A stretch of DNA of 64,000 bases, taken from positions 13,700,001-13,764,000 of the forward strand of contig CM076264.1 of the NCBI GenBank assembly GCA_038380795.1. Direction: 5' to 3'. Below the pieces are notes generated by a model. It made no database searches. It was given only the letters and a program-made list of their open reading frames with translations, and was not told the origin of the DNA. Source of the stretch: Pyrocephalus nanus. Its lineage: Eukaryota > Chordata > Aves > Passeriformes > Tyrannidae. The position numbers and the translations under genes were made by a program. Every line of letters starts with the position of its first letter. Position 1 is the first letter of the stretch. Shown here piece after piece: positions 10,911 to 25,043 of the stretch.

Positions 10911-13021
10911 CTACCTCACCTGGTCCTAATTTTCTTTATAATTTAACTGAACTGAGATGAATATCTCTCATAATCATCAGTTTGCAGCTCCATTTTCTAT
11001 CAAAGGCTGGCTGTAGTAGGGTATAGAAAATATGCTTAACTGTTAAAAACCGATCCATTTCCGTATTTGATGGTTAGCCAGCAGGGAAGCAGGATATAAA
11101 ACACAAAAGAATCCACAACTTCACTGTAAAGCATGCTGCTATTGCATATTGGATATATTTAACACCAGAAGTGAAAGACTTCAGAAGCCCTGCTGCTGAA
11201 AATTGTTTAGTTATGGCTCAAGCAGATACTGCTGCAATGTCAGCCATCAAAGGTCTTTGGGTCATAGGTTTTCTCTGCTCCTCTAATTGCCAGGGCTTTA
11301 AATATGCCTTCCTAAATGTCTGCACTCAGCTTTACTGCCCAGTTCACCTAAGATAAGGAAAGGATTTGGTGGTATTGCTCAGGCAAATATGGTTAGTCAC
11401 AAGTTTGAAGGAAAGAGAAATTCCTTGTGGCTGACTTTGCACAACTAACCATCCATCCACTTTCTTACCATGGCTTCTCCTTGTTATTATAAAGAAAGGC
11501 CTACTACTATGGTGGAACTGGATGCCTTTTTCCTCACTTTAAAAGACAAGACTGTTTTCAAATATTCAGAGCTCAGCAATGTGCATATTACTATTCAAAA
11601 ATTCCCTCAGACTATTTAATTTCATTATTATCAGTTTTTTGCCTTCTGATAAGGATATAGAAAACATCAAATTCCCTCGATGAGGAACTAAGTGATAAAA
11701 ACCACCAGAAAGATCTGTCACATCCTAAAATATAATTCTTGCTATTAAGTGGGAAACAAAACCACCATAATTCAACTGATTAGGCAGTCATTATGTAAGT
11801 ACAAAAAAGGACACAATGTCAGTGTGCACTACTACAAGTTCAGAAATTCTCCTTGTGAAATATTCTATTGCACTTAACATATCAAATTGTTCTCCTCTCT
11901 GCACCTCTAAAGGGTAACCCAAAACCAATGCTGTAATTACTTGTGTTTCAGTTTTTAAACATCTTTACTTCTTCACAAAAGGCAGGAGAAGGACAAACCA
12001 CAGAAAAAAAAATCATGGGTAGCATTTTTATGTATCACTTACTTTCTTTCTGTCACATCATTTCTCCAGCCTCTGGTTACCATTCAGAAAAGAAATGTGT
12101 TACAAGGTATTACCTCTTTCTGACCCCCTTAAAAATAAGTCTGCAAACAAGATGGATCAGTGATTTAGCACATTAGAAAATATGCAAAGAACTGGGATGA
12201 ATGCATGTGACTTCAGTGATAACAATGACAATTAGTGTTACATAGGAATTATGCCAATGCGCTCTGAAACTGAACCATGTTAGCTCTATACTATACTTCA
12301 TAAAGCTCAGAATAAAAAAAAACCCATGGGCTTCAGATTTCCTTCATTTATATCGATGCCTACTTTGCATCACACAGTGCTATTCGGCTGGAAAGAGTTA
12401 TTCCAGTGAGGAGAGAATCAGCCAGTGCTTCCCAAAGAAGTTTTGGCAACCACATTGCAAGCATCGCAGGCAAAAAGTTACACCAAGCAAGCATTCAGTC
12501 AGTAAAATAAAGGTCTGCTACCCATGGTCTTTCAAAAACAATCAGAACAGAGATTCTACACTTCCTTTCAAATTTCAACCCAAAATAGTCTTCTCTGTAC
12601 CACTTCACTATTAAAAAAAAAAATAAAAATGCACTTAATGATTAGGTTGACCAAACCTGACATGCCATTTCAGAGGCAATTACACCCGGATAAGCCATAG
12701 CCCCAGCTTTTTTCCTGAAATAATTCTGAGCAAATAGCTCAACGTGGTAGACAAAAGAGCAGCAGGCATACCCTTGTTATTAACTTACTCCTCTTTAAAT
12801 AGCCTCCATCTTTGCTGTTCCTTACTTGTTGACATCTAATTAATCTCACTGAGTATTGATCTCATAACCAAAGCTAGATGCTGCTGGTGGGTAAGTGAAT
12901 CAGATTCATAACAGCAAAGCAAACTCATCAGTGCATTAAAAGTTCAAAGTATGAGAGGGAAAAAAGAAGACCACTCAAGCTATGCCTCCTGGGAAAAGAT
13001 GTTTCTCTTTGGGAACAAGAT

Positions 13022-13040
13022 TTAAAAAAAAAAAAAAAAA
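13022..13040. repeat. Poly-A run
   Basis: An A run of about 18 bases in intron 2. Confidence 0.8.
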
Positions 13041-15310
13041 GGTCTCAAGGAGCAATCAGACAGACACAAAAAGATAAAGCATTATAAGATTAAATATTGG
13101 GTTTTTGGGTTTAGTGCCATAAGGTTGTATGCACAAAAGGAATTGGGAATGTGTGACATTTATTTTCATGGCAAATATACACATTCAGCCGCTTTACTCA
13201 ACTTCCAGAGAAGTGAAGTCTTCAACCAAAGGTCACTAAACAGCGACCTCTTTTCACAAGCTGTATTTCTCCATGGCTGAAGGAATGGAGGTGTCTGGCT
13301 TACCATAATCAACTTCCAGATATGCTAACCAACATCTTGCTTTTTATATTCAGTCAGTTAACTATTTAGGAAGGAGAAACTTAAAAACATATCAGAAAAT
13401 GAACTTCCAGAAATGTTGTGAAAATTACACTTTAATGTTTTGTTGGATGCCAACTGGTGTTGGCCCAGTGAATATGAACTGAAAGGAAACACCCTTCCTC
13501 TTGGGATACTGGTCCCATATATCATAAAAAATGAGCAGTTGTTCCTTGGCTACCAAGGACCTGAGGCAGTCAACCCCCATTGTTATCTTCTACCAGCACA
13601 GTATGTTTGGGCCTTCAGCAAAGAGAACAGTTGCTTACAACTTGCTGCATCAGAGCTAGTTTGTCAAGTGCCAACACTACCAGGCACACTGGTAACAGAG
13701 CAGTCCCCTGGTATAAGCTGCACAGACAAATCTCAGTTTCTTGGTCAAACACAGAGCCCGGGTTTTACTGCAAGCATGTACTTTTCCCCAGTAAAACCTT
13801 ATGAAGTGAACAGCTTCTTCCCCTTGCAGGAAATAAAGTAGGAGCTTGAAATAAATTTTAATGTTACTTCCTTTCTATACATTGCCGCCCTTCTTATATG
13901 AAGGCCAGTCTCTGTGGGGAGAGTTACATTAAATTAATGACTACTTTCACACTGGTGTAGCCAATGTTGGTACCTCTATTTCCACATGAAAGGACCTTTT
14001 ACTGGTTTAGCTTATGCTAGTCCATAAAGGACTTAATTTAAACTAATGAAAACCTTAGGCTAGACCTGTGCCAAGAATAGTTTGCCACTTTAATTGCCTT
14101 GGCAAAACACAACAGCAAAGCATTTGTAGAACACATGTAACACAGAGAAAAAAACTAGTACTGGCTGCAACTCACTGCATCCCTTCCTCTCCTCTTCCAA
14201 GGGAGGGATGAGCATTGCAGTCCATCCCATACCTTCTACCCTAAGAATTTTGACCTGAGCTGCACAGGGACAGATCAGACCTCATAATACCCCTAAACAA
14301 AAAGGTTAGGTCAGAGAGAAGGGCAGTGCAATTATACAACATCCATGTCAGGCTTCATATCTGTACACTGGCTTGCTACACTTGTACAGCCAAGCTAGTA
14401 TTCCTCACAAAGCTCTAATGTACTAAACCACTGCACATTGTGCATCTGGTGAAGATAGCTGCCATGCTTCCTTTTCCTCTGCAGCAGAAAACCACCCCAG
14501 GAAGAACAGTGATGACTTGAAGTCCTGTGTTCTACCAGAAATACGAATCCGTGATGGGAACTTTTTATAGAAAGAGATGAAAGAAAAATTATTTTTCCTT
14601 AGTTTGAAGATGGATCATTTCAATTCCCCTGCATGGCTTGGGCTTTTGTTACCCAGAGAGTTTCTTCTTCTTCTTCCCTATGAGCCTCATTCCTTGACTG
14701 TCAACAGCTGGAACTGGTGGAGGGAAGTCAGAAGTGTAAAATGGTTCTTGTTGAGCAAATTAGAGAAATGCAGTTTAGTTGGGGTTTTCTTGTTAACAAC
14801 AAAGGGTTGTAAAAAAAATTTAATGAAAAGTGGCAACATAATAATATACTCTGGTAAATTAGGGCAGGGTAGTAAGCGATTATACAAAAGTCCATTTGTG
14901 ACAGAGACAGCAGGAGGGAGAATTCTCCCTTGTCCAGTATTTCAAAAGCACTAGTTTTGTACATGCTCACTGATACTGTGAGCTCCCTAACAGAGATTCT
15001 TTGATCTTCTCTATTAAATATTTTGTGGACTTATTCTAAACTTGGTAAGAGAGGAAAATACTATTGTATGGAATAAAAGAAAAGAAAAGGTACTGAACTG
15101 TACACTCCTATCTTTCTAATATGGAAAGATTTGTGACAGCTTGGTCTCAAAGTGGTATCTTAAAAGCTTTCCTATTGTTCACCTAAAGTATCTATTTCTT
15201 ATTCTCATAAGACATGGAATCAAACCAAATCCAGAGCCATTGAAGAGATTTTATAGAAGCCTATAGCAAAACGAATACATTCTACTTAGTGGCTCAAATT
15301 GTATCCATAC

Positions 15311-16315
15311 CTGTACTAGCGGGTTTGGACGCTCTTCCCTTAGGGACCGGTAGTAATAATAATTCCAAAGACTGTGGTGGAGTCGCTTTCTCTTGTTTCA
15401 TCTCCAAAAGCTGCAGGGGATCCTCAGGAACCAGTGATTTCTTCTTCTCAGCCAAGAGGGTGCCTGCAGCCCTTGCAGCAACCTCCTTGAGAAGGGCAGC
15501 TGAAGAGGTCATGGAAGCCAGAGAAAGGAAAGAACTCGCCGGAGGCGGGTGCTCCTGCCCAGGAGTCATGCTTCTTTCACTCACTTTCTTAGATAAAGCT
15601 GCTAATGTGGAGCTGGCTGACTGAGAACTAAAAGGTGAGGAAAAGGATTCAAATCTTATGGGGTCTTCAGTCCTTGAAAAAGATTTGTCCTGCAGAACGG
15701 CATTGGCTGCAGCTTTCAGTTTCAGGATAGCTGAATCAGGGGACAAGCCACAGGTGGTGGTTGAGTTTGGCAGCCACTTACCTTGATTCCATATGAAGTG
15801 ACTGCTTGCATTGTATTGGTCACTTTGTTCCTGTTTCTCAGCGAGCTTTCTGGCAAGAACACTCAGCTGCTGGGCATGATGAGCAGGTGGAGAGAAGGAG
15901 ACATTCGAGCCAAGATTTACAGGGGACTCAACTCTGCCATTGACTGTAACAGCGGCATCCAGCTTGAGGGAGCCAGCCTCCAGGAGCCGCCTCAGGTTAC
16001 TGCTCAGTGGCTTATTTGGACCAGGAAGTTCTTCTTCACACAGAGATGACACATCAGGAGAAAGGTGCTCTTTGCTCTGTAATGTGTCTCTTAGTGCCTC
16101 ATTTTCAATGGATCCCAGCTCCGCTGTGTTGCTGCTAGGCGTTGCACTTCCCAAAGAGGTATCTGGGGAAGTGGACTGCTCTTGGATTCTGTCCTCAAGA
16201 GACAATTTAAAGTTCTCCTGGACTTCTCCATATGATGCTTCTGAAGGAGTTTCTGAAGAATTTCCAAACCAGCGTTCTTCTTCACTGAGTTCCACTTCTT
16301 CCTGCCTGGTACCAT
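15311..16315 (-). CDS. ZNF827: ZNF827 coding exon 2 (long N-terminal region)
   Basis: This 1005-base exon encodes residues 15-349 in one open frame. The acceptor TTCACACAG lies just right of 16315 and the donor GTATGG at 15305-15310; both phases are 1. It is not the ATG-started frame at 16295 that a search would report: the true exon starts 20 bases earlier and reads H-G-T-R-Q-E-E-V-E-L-S-E. Recognisable blocks include GNSSETPSEASYGEVQEN, LSSNLRRLLEAGSLKLDAA, HHAQQLSVLARKLAEKQEQ, FIWNQGKWLPNSTTTC and SLELLLLPVPKG. The region is rich in Ser, Pro and Glu, has no zinc finger and is probably mostly disordered with short helices. Human ZNF827, as I recall it, has a proline run before SLELLLLPVPKG; here only PP is present, so the bird protein is shorter at that point. 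Confidence 0.96.
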
Positions 16316-17022
16316 CTGTGTGAAACCATGAACAACAGTATTATTCCCAAATCTGCATAAAATAGTTTCTTAGCATGAAGCATGCCTGACCTCTGCAAGA
16401 CCCTCCTGAATAGTCACATAACATCCCCCTAAAGTGCCTGGGCTTGAAATCACCCTGGATTGAGTGACCATGTAAAGTGTTTTTTGAAAATGAATAAATC
16501 TTTCTTAGAAGACAAAATCATGACAAGCCTGTCATCTTTCAGACAGCATAACTAAAACAGCTAAAACTGCAACAATACATACAAACATAACATATATTCA
16601 TATATTGCAAATAAATCTTTATTGGCATAGTCTGTATATCCTGCAAAATATTATGAACTCTGCGGTATAAAGCAGGGATTTATCAAGCCCAAAAATACAC
16701 AAGTGTTTGTATATTTGTCCAGCTAGCACAGGTGCACCTTCAAAAGCAGATCAGGTGTGCAGCAACTCAAATCTCAGCCCAGTCCTGCAGTGACCCCTAT
16801 CTAAAATAAAATAAAATTTGTAGTGATAATCCACAATTGATTCCTGAATAGCTGAAATGACTAATACATGAACGCAGGCTAAAGCTCTCCAGCTTTGGGA
16901 AAAGAGTATCACACACACAGTGTCATCTTATACAAACACTATTTGCTTGCCATTTGTTTGCCACTGTTTAATAAATCTTTCAAGACCAATCTGAACTGAA
17001 CTTAGTTTAGCTGAAAAGAAAG

Positions 17023-17040
17023 GAAAAAAAAAAAAAAAAA
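17023..17040. repeat. Poly-A run
   Basis: An A run of about 18 bases in intron 1. Confidence 0.75.
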
Positions 17041-20000
17041 GTGTTGGTCTCACTGCATTTAAGTTACATTTTCTCCCCTCTGGTAACTGCAACACACCCA
17101 GTCTCTCCTGAGACCCAACTGCTAGTGTTTAAAGCACTGTGACCCTGGATTGCTCTTCTCCCTGACAGGTATTCAAAGTCATACAGACGTGACCAAGACA
17201 CTTTCTGCAGATCTTCCTGGCCTATCAGAACATAGTAAAGAACAGCAGCAATGCTAGAATTAAATTCACATTATCTTCTCTTGCCAGATACCTCTCACAT
17301 TTCTTGCTTTTAGACTCAGTGTCCCAAGCTACAAAAGAATCTTTATAACCATACAAAACAAAAGTATTTAGTATAACCCTCCACTGACATTCTGGAAATA
17401 AGCCTGAATGATACACACTGTATCTACGATAATATATTATTCCCAGATTCCCAATGTAATTCTAGCAAATTACAAAACTTGAAGAGAAGCTGATGAATAA
17501 AAACTTAGATTTATGTTATTGCTTTGATCCAATGAGTTTAAGGAGGAAAACCCCAGCCAAATGTATCATGAGTACAGAGATACCAACAAACACTCTGAAA
17601 GCAAAGATTTATTTGGTGTTATACAGAATATGAAGAACGGTTTCTCAGATAAAGTTTCTTTTACTCAAAACCCTTTGGAGAAAAATTAAAGCAATATTTT
17701 AAGAGCACACAGTCAACCTACTCAGTTACCTTTGATTAGTAATTCAACCAGAAGAGGGCTAGCCATCTTCCCTATTCAAAACAAACAAAAGCCAAGCAAA
17801 ACCCCAAGCACTTGCCTAAATTATTTTGATATTATCCAAGTTAGCATCACAAGCACAGCAAGATTTACAATAACATGTGCATAAAGGTCAGTACCATGCC
17901 CATTCCAATAAAGATAGATGCTAATCAGTTGAACCAGCACTTACGCAGGTCAAAGGAGAACTGAATGTATTCACTTTTCACCCTGTGAACATTAAAAAGT
18001 AACTTGAGCATATCTGTACAGCTGGGTGCACTGAGATGAGAGATCTGTTCACTCATCTCAGATGCAAACAAGTTCTGGATTGGAAGCCAAAAAAGCATCT
18101 TACTGGCACTTCGTCTGAACTGATACACCAAGTGCAGGGCACATCCTCTGGGACACAACCTAGAGCTGACACTACTTCTGAGCCAGGGCAAGCCTGCTTC
18201 CTACCACTTACATCCATATGCCTGCTTGCACGTCTCTGTTGAAACAATCCCTCCTCTCCCCTGCAAAACCTACTCTCTGTATCTCTACTTCCTATCCATA
18301 AATAGGAAGAATTGCATTTCCCTTCACTCAGAAAGCCATTCAAACCTTAGTTTGAGAGATATTTAAGTGTAAATGGATACAAGAGGAGGTGGATTTTGGT
18401 TTGAGAGAAATCTACAGTTTACTAACCCCCCAAACTTCTCTGTTCCTTGCCAAGTACCTCGATTTCTTAGTGTTGATATGCTTCCTAGTTGCAACCAGCC
18501 TTTACAATACCAGTTAAATGATGCTGCTTTACCAATATCTCAATTTTGCTGGAAAGGAAACCTTTGCACTGGAAAGGAATTCTTCATTCTCATCTGCACC
18601 AATTATTGCTCCTACTATAAAAGGTAGTGAGAATATATGTGGGACATTACTATCCCTCTTTTCTAAAACTGGCATCTCAGAGAACACTCACAGTAGCTGA
18701 AGAACAGGACACTGGTATTTTAAGTTAATGGTACAAATGCGGGACAGGGTGGGAGAACAGCTGGAGAGATGTGGGACCAGGACCCGGGTTGCCTTTTTTT
18801 TTTCAGACAAGCACATTCTCCATTGGTCTTGCCTATATGAAAGAGCAGCCACCAACATGCTATTGACAGGGAGCAGCAGGAGTGCAGGACTCTTCATTTC
18901 AAGTCTTGCTCCCAAGCTCAGAATTTCCCTCCTCTTTGGGAATGCAATGAGAGCTCCCTCTCCTGTTCCTAATCTACCTGTAACCACTCAAGCCCTCTCA
19001 AGGCTCCATGCAGTTTCTATAATAAAGGGCAAATTTCCTTTGCAGCATCACTGTCCCAAAAGCCAGCTGGATACTTTTCTTCCCCACCAGTCCAGTTTCT
19101 CTCTTTATCCAGAAACCAGACCTCTAACTGCTGACATAGTTCTAATTTTCCACTTCTCAGAAATTTCCACTTGCTGCCATATCAAACCCACTGTATTTTA
19201 AGGCTGTAAGGTTAATGCTGAAAAAGTCAGCATCAGTGTCTTATCACGAGTTCAGTCAACCCTCCTTTTAAACAGCAGTGAATTGGTTTAGAAGCATAAT
19301 GGCGAGGCCTGGCAATTTCATTTCTAAGCAAAGTTGCCATTCAAGGCCTCCAGGGCAGAATTTTGATTCACATTGACTTGTGAGGCTGTGAGTTTGAACA
19401 AGCTTGAGAACTCCAGAAGAAGTCAGACCAATCCACAACTTCCTCTTGAATTCATATTATATGAAACCTTCCCTCAGCCCAGAGGGTTCATGGGTCACCC
19501 AGAGCAGGTTTGTCTGAAACAGGAGGCAGCCTCCATACATCTGGCAAGAAACTTCAGCTGTATTTCACCTCTCTGGCAGAAGATCTGCATGACATGTTTT
19601 TCTCTTTTGTCACAACACAGCTATGGAGTTCCAGTGAGACTCTTTGAAAGCTAGGAATAGAAATCTAATACCACATTTAAATTTCTTTTCTCTACCATAA
19701 ACACACTATAGTTCATTATTAGAGAATTACTTTAGGCTACTAGCATTTCATTTCTATTGCAGTTTGAAGTGCTAAACATGGGTAAGAAACAACATGAAAG
19801 TTGTAAAGCAGGAAAAGGTACTTCAGAGTTAGAGGTAAATTCTCACTGACTTCATTTGGAAGAAGACATGGCTAGGTATCTCACTGGCTTTTACCAAGTA
19901 ACTGTTCAACAGCTTGCCTCTTCTCAACATGATACGAGAGTCAAGACCTGCCAAAGCTGCTTTTTCCTGATTTCCAAGGCAGTTCTGGAAGGAGAACTGC

Positions 20001-23000
20001 TTCCCAAACCTTTTGCCACCAGCAGAGGCTAGTTAAAGTTACAGATGTCCTGCATGCTTTGGGACTATCACATCACACAGTACCCCAGAGCCTCACAAAA
20101 GTGTTTTCCACTCCTGTCAGCAATGATAAAAGGCACCAAAGTACTGTTGGGTGACTGCTGCCACTGATGTAGCCCAATATCCATCTCTGGCAAAGCCACA
20201 AGTGTGTGCAGAAGCACTGTTTGAAGAAGTGCCACTTTCCCTTGCTCGCCAACTCATCAGCTTGTTAACAAATACAGCAAGTTCATTTTCCTCTGCAAGA
20301 GATCAGTCTGACAGACAAATCTTATTGATCCCAAAGTGTGTTATTTCACTTTGTGACCATGTGCCCTTTTATTTAGAGTGCTGATTAGAATGTGACCCTG
20401 GTGCCAATAGAAATGTAAATATTAACTTGCTCATACTACTTACATCGGAAAACTGAAAAAGACAAACATGTTTGTTGATTTATATACTGAGCCACCCAAT
20501 TCAAATGCTGGAAACTTTAACTGTGACCCAAGGTAATGTACACATGCCATTCCTGAAAGTGGCAAGTGTGAAATAATCCACAAGCTCCACTTTGTAGGAC
20601 TTGGAGTGGAGAAATACGAATGTAGCAGGCTACATCTACAGAAAATTGTGGCACAGAGCAACAGTAATGGGCAGCGAAAACATGATGGAAAGAACACCAT
20701 TTGGACCACCAGAAATTATCTGAGAAGAGGCTACAGCCAAGGAACCCACCCCAAAGAGACTGAATTTTCATGTTAAGTGGGACAAAATCCCACTTTAATC
20801 ATTCACTGTAATGAGTAAATTAAAGAACTTCAATACAGAAATCCATATGCTACAGTGATATGAAACATATGGAAATTGTAATGATGGGATTACAGAATGA
20901 AAATAAAAGCAAATACAGAAGTAAGTAGAAGTTGAATAATTTCAAAGAAATGCACAGAGGAAAATTGCTGATGAGATGAATTAAGGAAAATTGCCCTTTT
21001 TTCAGCAGTTACATTTCAAGGAAAATCTGGGGGTCTACAGGACCAGGATTTAAAGATACAGGAGAGCCAAACGTCATCTTTAATGATATTAATTATCTTG
21101 ATCTATATAAGGATTTCAGATATCATCATTCAAATTTGTGTCAATCTAAACTCAAAGTTACAATTGCATTTGTTGTCTATTTGACACCCAGGTCATCTTA
21201 ATTTGCTGCTCTGACAGTTCTATCATTCCATCTCTAACGCTTACCATGAATCACTCTCTGTATTATCTTATACTGAACACTGTACCTAGGCCTACTGAAA
21301 GAGCTTGGATTAACTGATAGGTTTACACTAGGGAACTGAGGAGCTCTGCAAAGATACCTAAAGAATTTAAAAGAACACATTAAACTTAAATGAAGCAGTA
21401 AGCCATCCAAAAGGAGTTCTCAGGCAACACCGACTGACTCAGTTGAACAATCAGTTTAAGGCCAAGTAAATAGGCAAATGCATCAAAAATAAGGCAGAGA
21501 CAACACTTGAGCAACCTAGGACTTAGCCTCATGTGACTTTTATCAGTGACAACAACATAAGTTGAATGAATGAATGAAGAGAAAGAACAGTCAGTGACCA
21601 AGAAGGTATGGACAACTGTCACAGGTTTTCAGTAGTTATGGACAAGAAAGAGGTGAGACAGATAGTAAACTGGTATGTTCATATTTGGCCTCCAGGATGG
21701 GTTCTGTCATGTTCTATTCCTTCCTAGTTGCTTTCTCAGAACCCTCAAATGAGGATTAGGGAATCAGGCCACAGGCCAAAATTCACTCTCCTGGCAGTCC
21801 ATATCAGAATACCCTCTCTCTTTACAGGTGATGTAGCACAGATTCCATCATGACTGTTACCATCAGCATCATATCCAAATAAAACAAGTTTTCTGTCACA
21901 TGATGGCTGTACATTCAAGCTTAACACGTCAAGCTCAAAATGTCTCCATCTTACCTCTGCAACAGTCAGCCAGCTTACACCCTCTAGAACTAGAAGAAAG
22001 GAGGATCCTCACTTACTTCATCCAAACCCAGTAAGTATCACTGGTACAGAAGCCCTGACATTTGCCAGAGACTGGTTGCTAGTTACCCTGGGCAGAACAG
22101 TTTCAGGGGAACCAGGAAAGAAAAAGACATAATAGAGAAGCTCTAGGATGAAATTAGGAGAGAAACTCAAAATCCTAACTGCAAACAGCATCTTTCATGA
22201 GGACTATCAGCCACAAAAGTGTCACATTCAGAATTTAGCGCAGACCAGATAATACAGAAAAGAATGAAGGAGCTAAAGACTGAATACAATAGATACTTTT
22301 AGATAAATTATGTACACTGTGTAAATGCATCACTTTAACAATGGTAAAAAATAATTACAAGAGACCACTTGCTAATAACGCATCACTTTCTAATTCACAT
22401 TTTCTCTAGCTCTCAGCTGCACATAAAGCCTTGCTGATTTCACAATCAGGTACTATAGAAACCAGAAGGCACAGGCCCAAAAATGACAGTTGTATCTGGG
22501 AAGTTTATTCTGTGATATCCTATATAAATTGCTGAGTCTAGTTGCCTGCCTACAAACTACCCTTTTGGTATTCAGGCTGATCTTTAAGTTTTACAAATAA
22601 AAAATGTTGCATGTAATTTCTTCGGGCTGAACAACTTTTGTGGGTTCCTACAGCCACCAGACCATGCAGATGTGTGTGCAGTAGGACTACCTCCAAGAAG
22701 CTGGGCACACTGTGCACCAACACCCCACAGCCTCCACCTTTAAAAAGCACTTGCACCTTTGATTAGAGTATATATCCAGAGCAGCAGCTACGTTGATTTT
22801 CCCATAGGGATGCCTACTAGAAAATCATGATTTTAATAAAGACACAAAGGCCTGCCTTAACTCCTTTTAATATATCTACAGCAGCAAATAAAACTTAAAA
22901 GTCACAGTTACATAAACAGTCATGTGCTAGAGTGCCCTTGGTCCTTCGTTTTCCCTTCAAGATTTCTGTGACCTATAATAGGTAAAGCAGCACAGGGAGT

Positions 23001-25043
23001 CACTGTCCTCTTTGAATGGAATTTCTGGTTTGCTCCCTTATCAACGGGATGATTGTTCAACTCTTGACCTCCTCACAAAATGGTTTAGCAGTGTTGTCGG
23101 TGCTTGAACCAAATTTCTCTGCTGCAGGCTGACCTAGAGAGAGCAGCACAGCTGCAAGAAGGAACTGCCAAAGAGCCATAGCTCTTCTGTTCTGTCCTTC
23201 TCGCCTGTGTTCAAGTTGTGTGAAAACACTCACACAATTAGATAGGGAAAGAAGCCCTAGGTAGGACTCTGTACTTCAACTCCACATCTTCTAAGATAAT
23301 GATTTTCCTAACTGGAGGAAAGGAGGGGAGGAGAAAAGCAAGGCACAGTTTTTAAAGACAGTGCATATACTCTCTACTTTTATGCCTGACTTAAATGACT
23401 TTGAAAAAAATCCATGTACAAGAAAGCCAGAATATTCACCTAACAATTTCTCTAGTACTGCTTTTTTGAAAGATGACTGCAAGATGAACAAGATTAGAGA
23501 ACATTAATTACCTTTCAGTGACTAGAACTCTTCCAGATGTTTTGCCTATGTGCACAAACAACTGAATGTGCACAAGTATCATGCATTCAGGTTTGTCAAC
23601 TGCTAAACAGTCACAGAATATCAAAACAAATGTACAGCATCTCAGTTTCCTTTCAAAGGCAGAATCTAGATGTGATGGACTCTTCCAAGGAAAAAAGGGA
23701 ATCAGGACAGATTACTGAAAAAGCTTGTCACAGACAACATAAAACTGTCTTTATTTCCTGTCCCTTAAAGGAGAGGAATTTTATGGTAGATGGGAAACAG
23801 AGGCAGTGGCCTTCTACTTTCAGTCACAAGCTCCAGAATAAATGTGTCAAGTGGGTTTCATTACCTGCCAAAAAGATCCATCTTTTACTAGCAAGTATCC
23901 ATGGAAGAGGACAGAAATACACAGTTTCTCCTGAGGAGAGCTGTCACCACGTGAAGAAGATTTTCAGGGCTGGCTGACAGACCACAAGATAGGACCTTAT
24001 GGTGACAACAAGTCTGATCTCCCCCAATTAAAAATTCAAAAGATAACTCCTAGAATGATGGATGTTTGACATATTGTCTCCAAGAAAGATTAACTGTTCT
24101 TCTGTTCTAGACAAGCGGTTATAGTTAGTAGCTGTGGGATTAGTATTTGAGGAGTGTTGGTTCTACTGGGACTCAGAGAAGGAGTACCAAAGGAACAGGC
24201 ATCACCTTATGGTGCAGTGAGAATACTGAGGTATCAAAAGCTCAAGACTGAGAGAAGAAGTGGTCCTGTGCCCTCTCTTAGATGTGCTCTGTTGTTCGGC
24301 TGCTTGATGAGCCACGAATTAAGAATTTTAACTCACTAATCTGGCAGAAAACTACTCACTCTGTCAAAAAATCAGGAGAAAACTGATGCAAAGGAGGCAG
24401 GAATGAGAAAACAGGAGGAGTGGATAATCTGAGCCACCTATTTCCTCTGGTGTTGTGGGGTGCAAAGTATATTGTGTCCTGTCAGTGAAAAACACCAGAC
24501 GATTCTCTCTCCCATCCCAAACCTTGACAATGTACTACACCTCTCAGGGAAGAGATGGCCCATGTAGTCAGGATGGCCACAATATCATGCTTTAGACTGC
24601 TTTAGAAGCCTTATCTGGGATATTTGCAGCTGGGTTGGCCCCCATAGACTCTGACAATAATTAAAAAAAGTCTGCTCTAGAATTGGCTGGCAGCACCTTC
24701 CTGGGAGAAGAAAAGTTCTACAGACCCAGAAATAGTACCTTTACAGCGAGGCCCAGTAATCAGCAACCATGAAAAGAAGGTAAGAGCAGGATGTGTTATA
24801 AAGTAATAAATAATGTTACATATAAATAGTATATGTGTATCACATTTGCCTCACTATAATTTTCAATGACTTGCTTGTAGCTGAATTTTGCCACAGTTTG
24901 AGGCTCAGTGATCAGAAGTACCTGTGTGTATGTGCATGAAACAGAAGGGAACACACGTGGCCTTAGAAGAGGGGAATACTTTTGAAGACCGTTTCTCAAG
25001 TGGTATGCATCCTACACAAAAAGCTTTCATCAGCTGTCTTGAC

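Larger units (their letters stand above)
9507..15310 (-). other. ZNF827 intron 2
   Basis: This 5.8-kb intron lies between exons 2 and 3. Its one clear insert is the LTR at 9787-10905. Beyond that it has an A run at 13022-13040. An open frame of 133 codons at 13440-13841 on the plus strand has no recognisable family or splice context and is not called. The rest is ordinary AT-rich sequence in which I see nothing further. Confidence 0.8.

Noticed and set aside
13440..13841. 133-codon plus-strand frame in intron 2
   Set aside because: No recognisable family, no convincing splice sites, antisense to ZNF827; length is within chance for the window.
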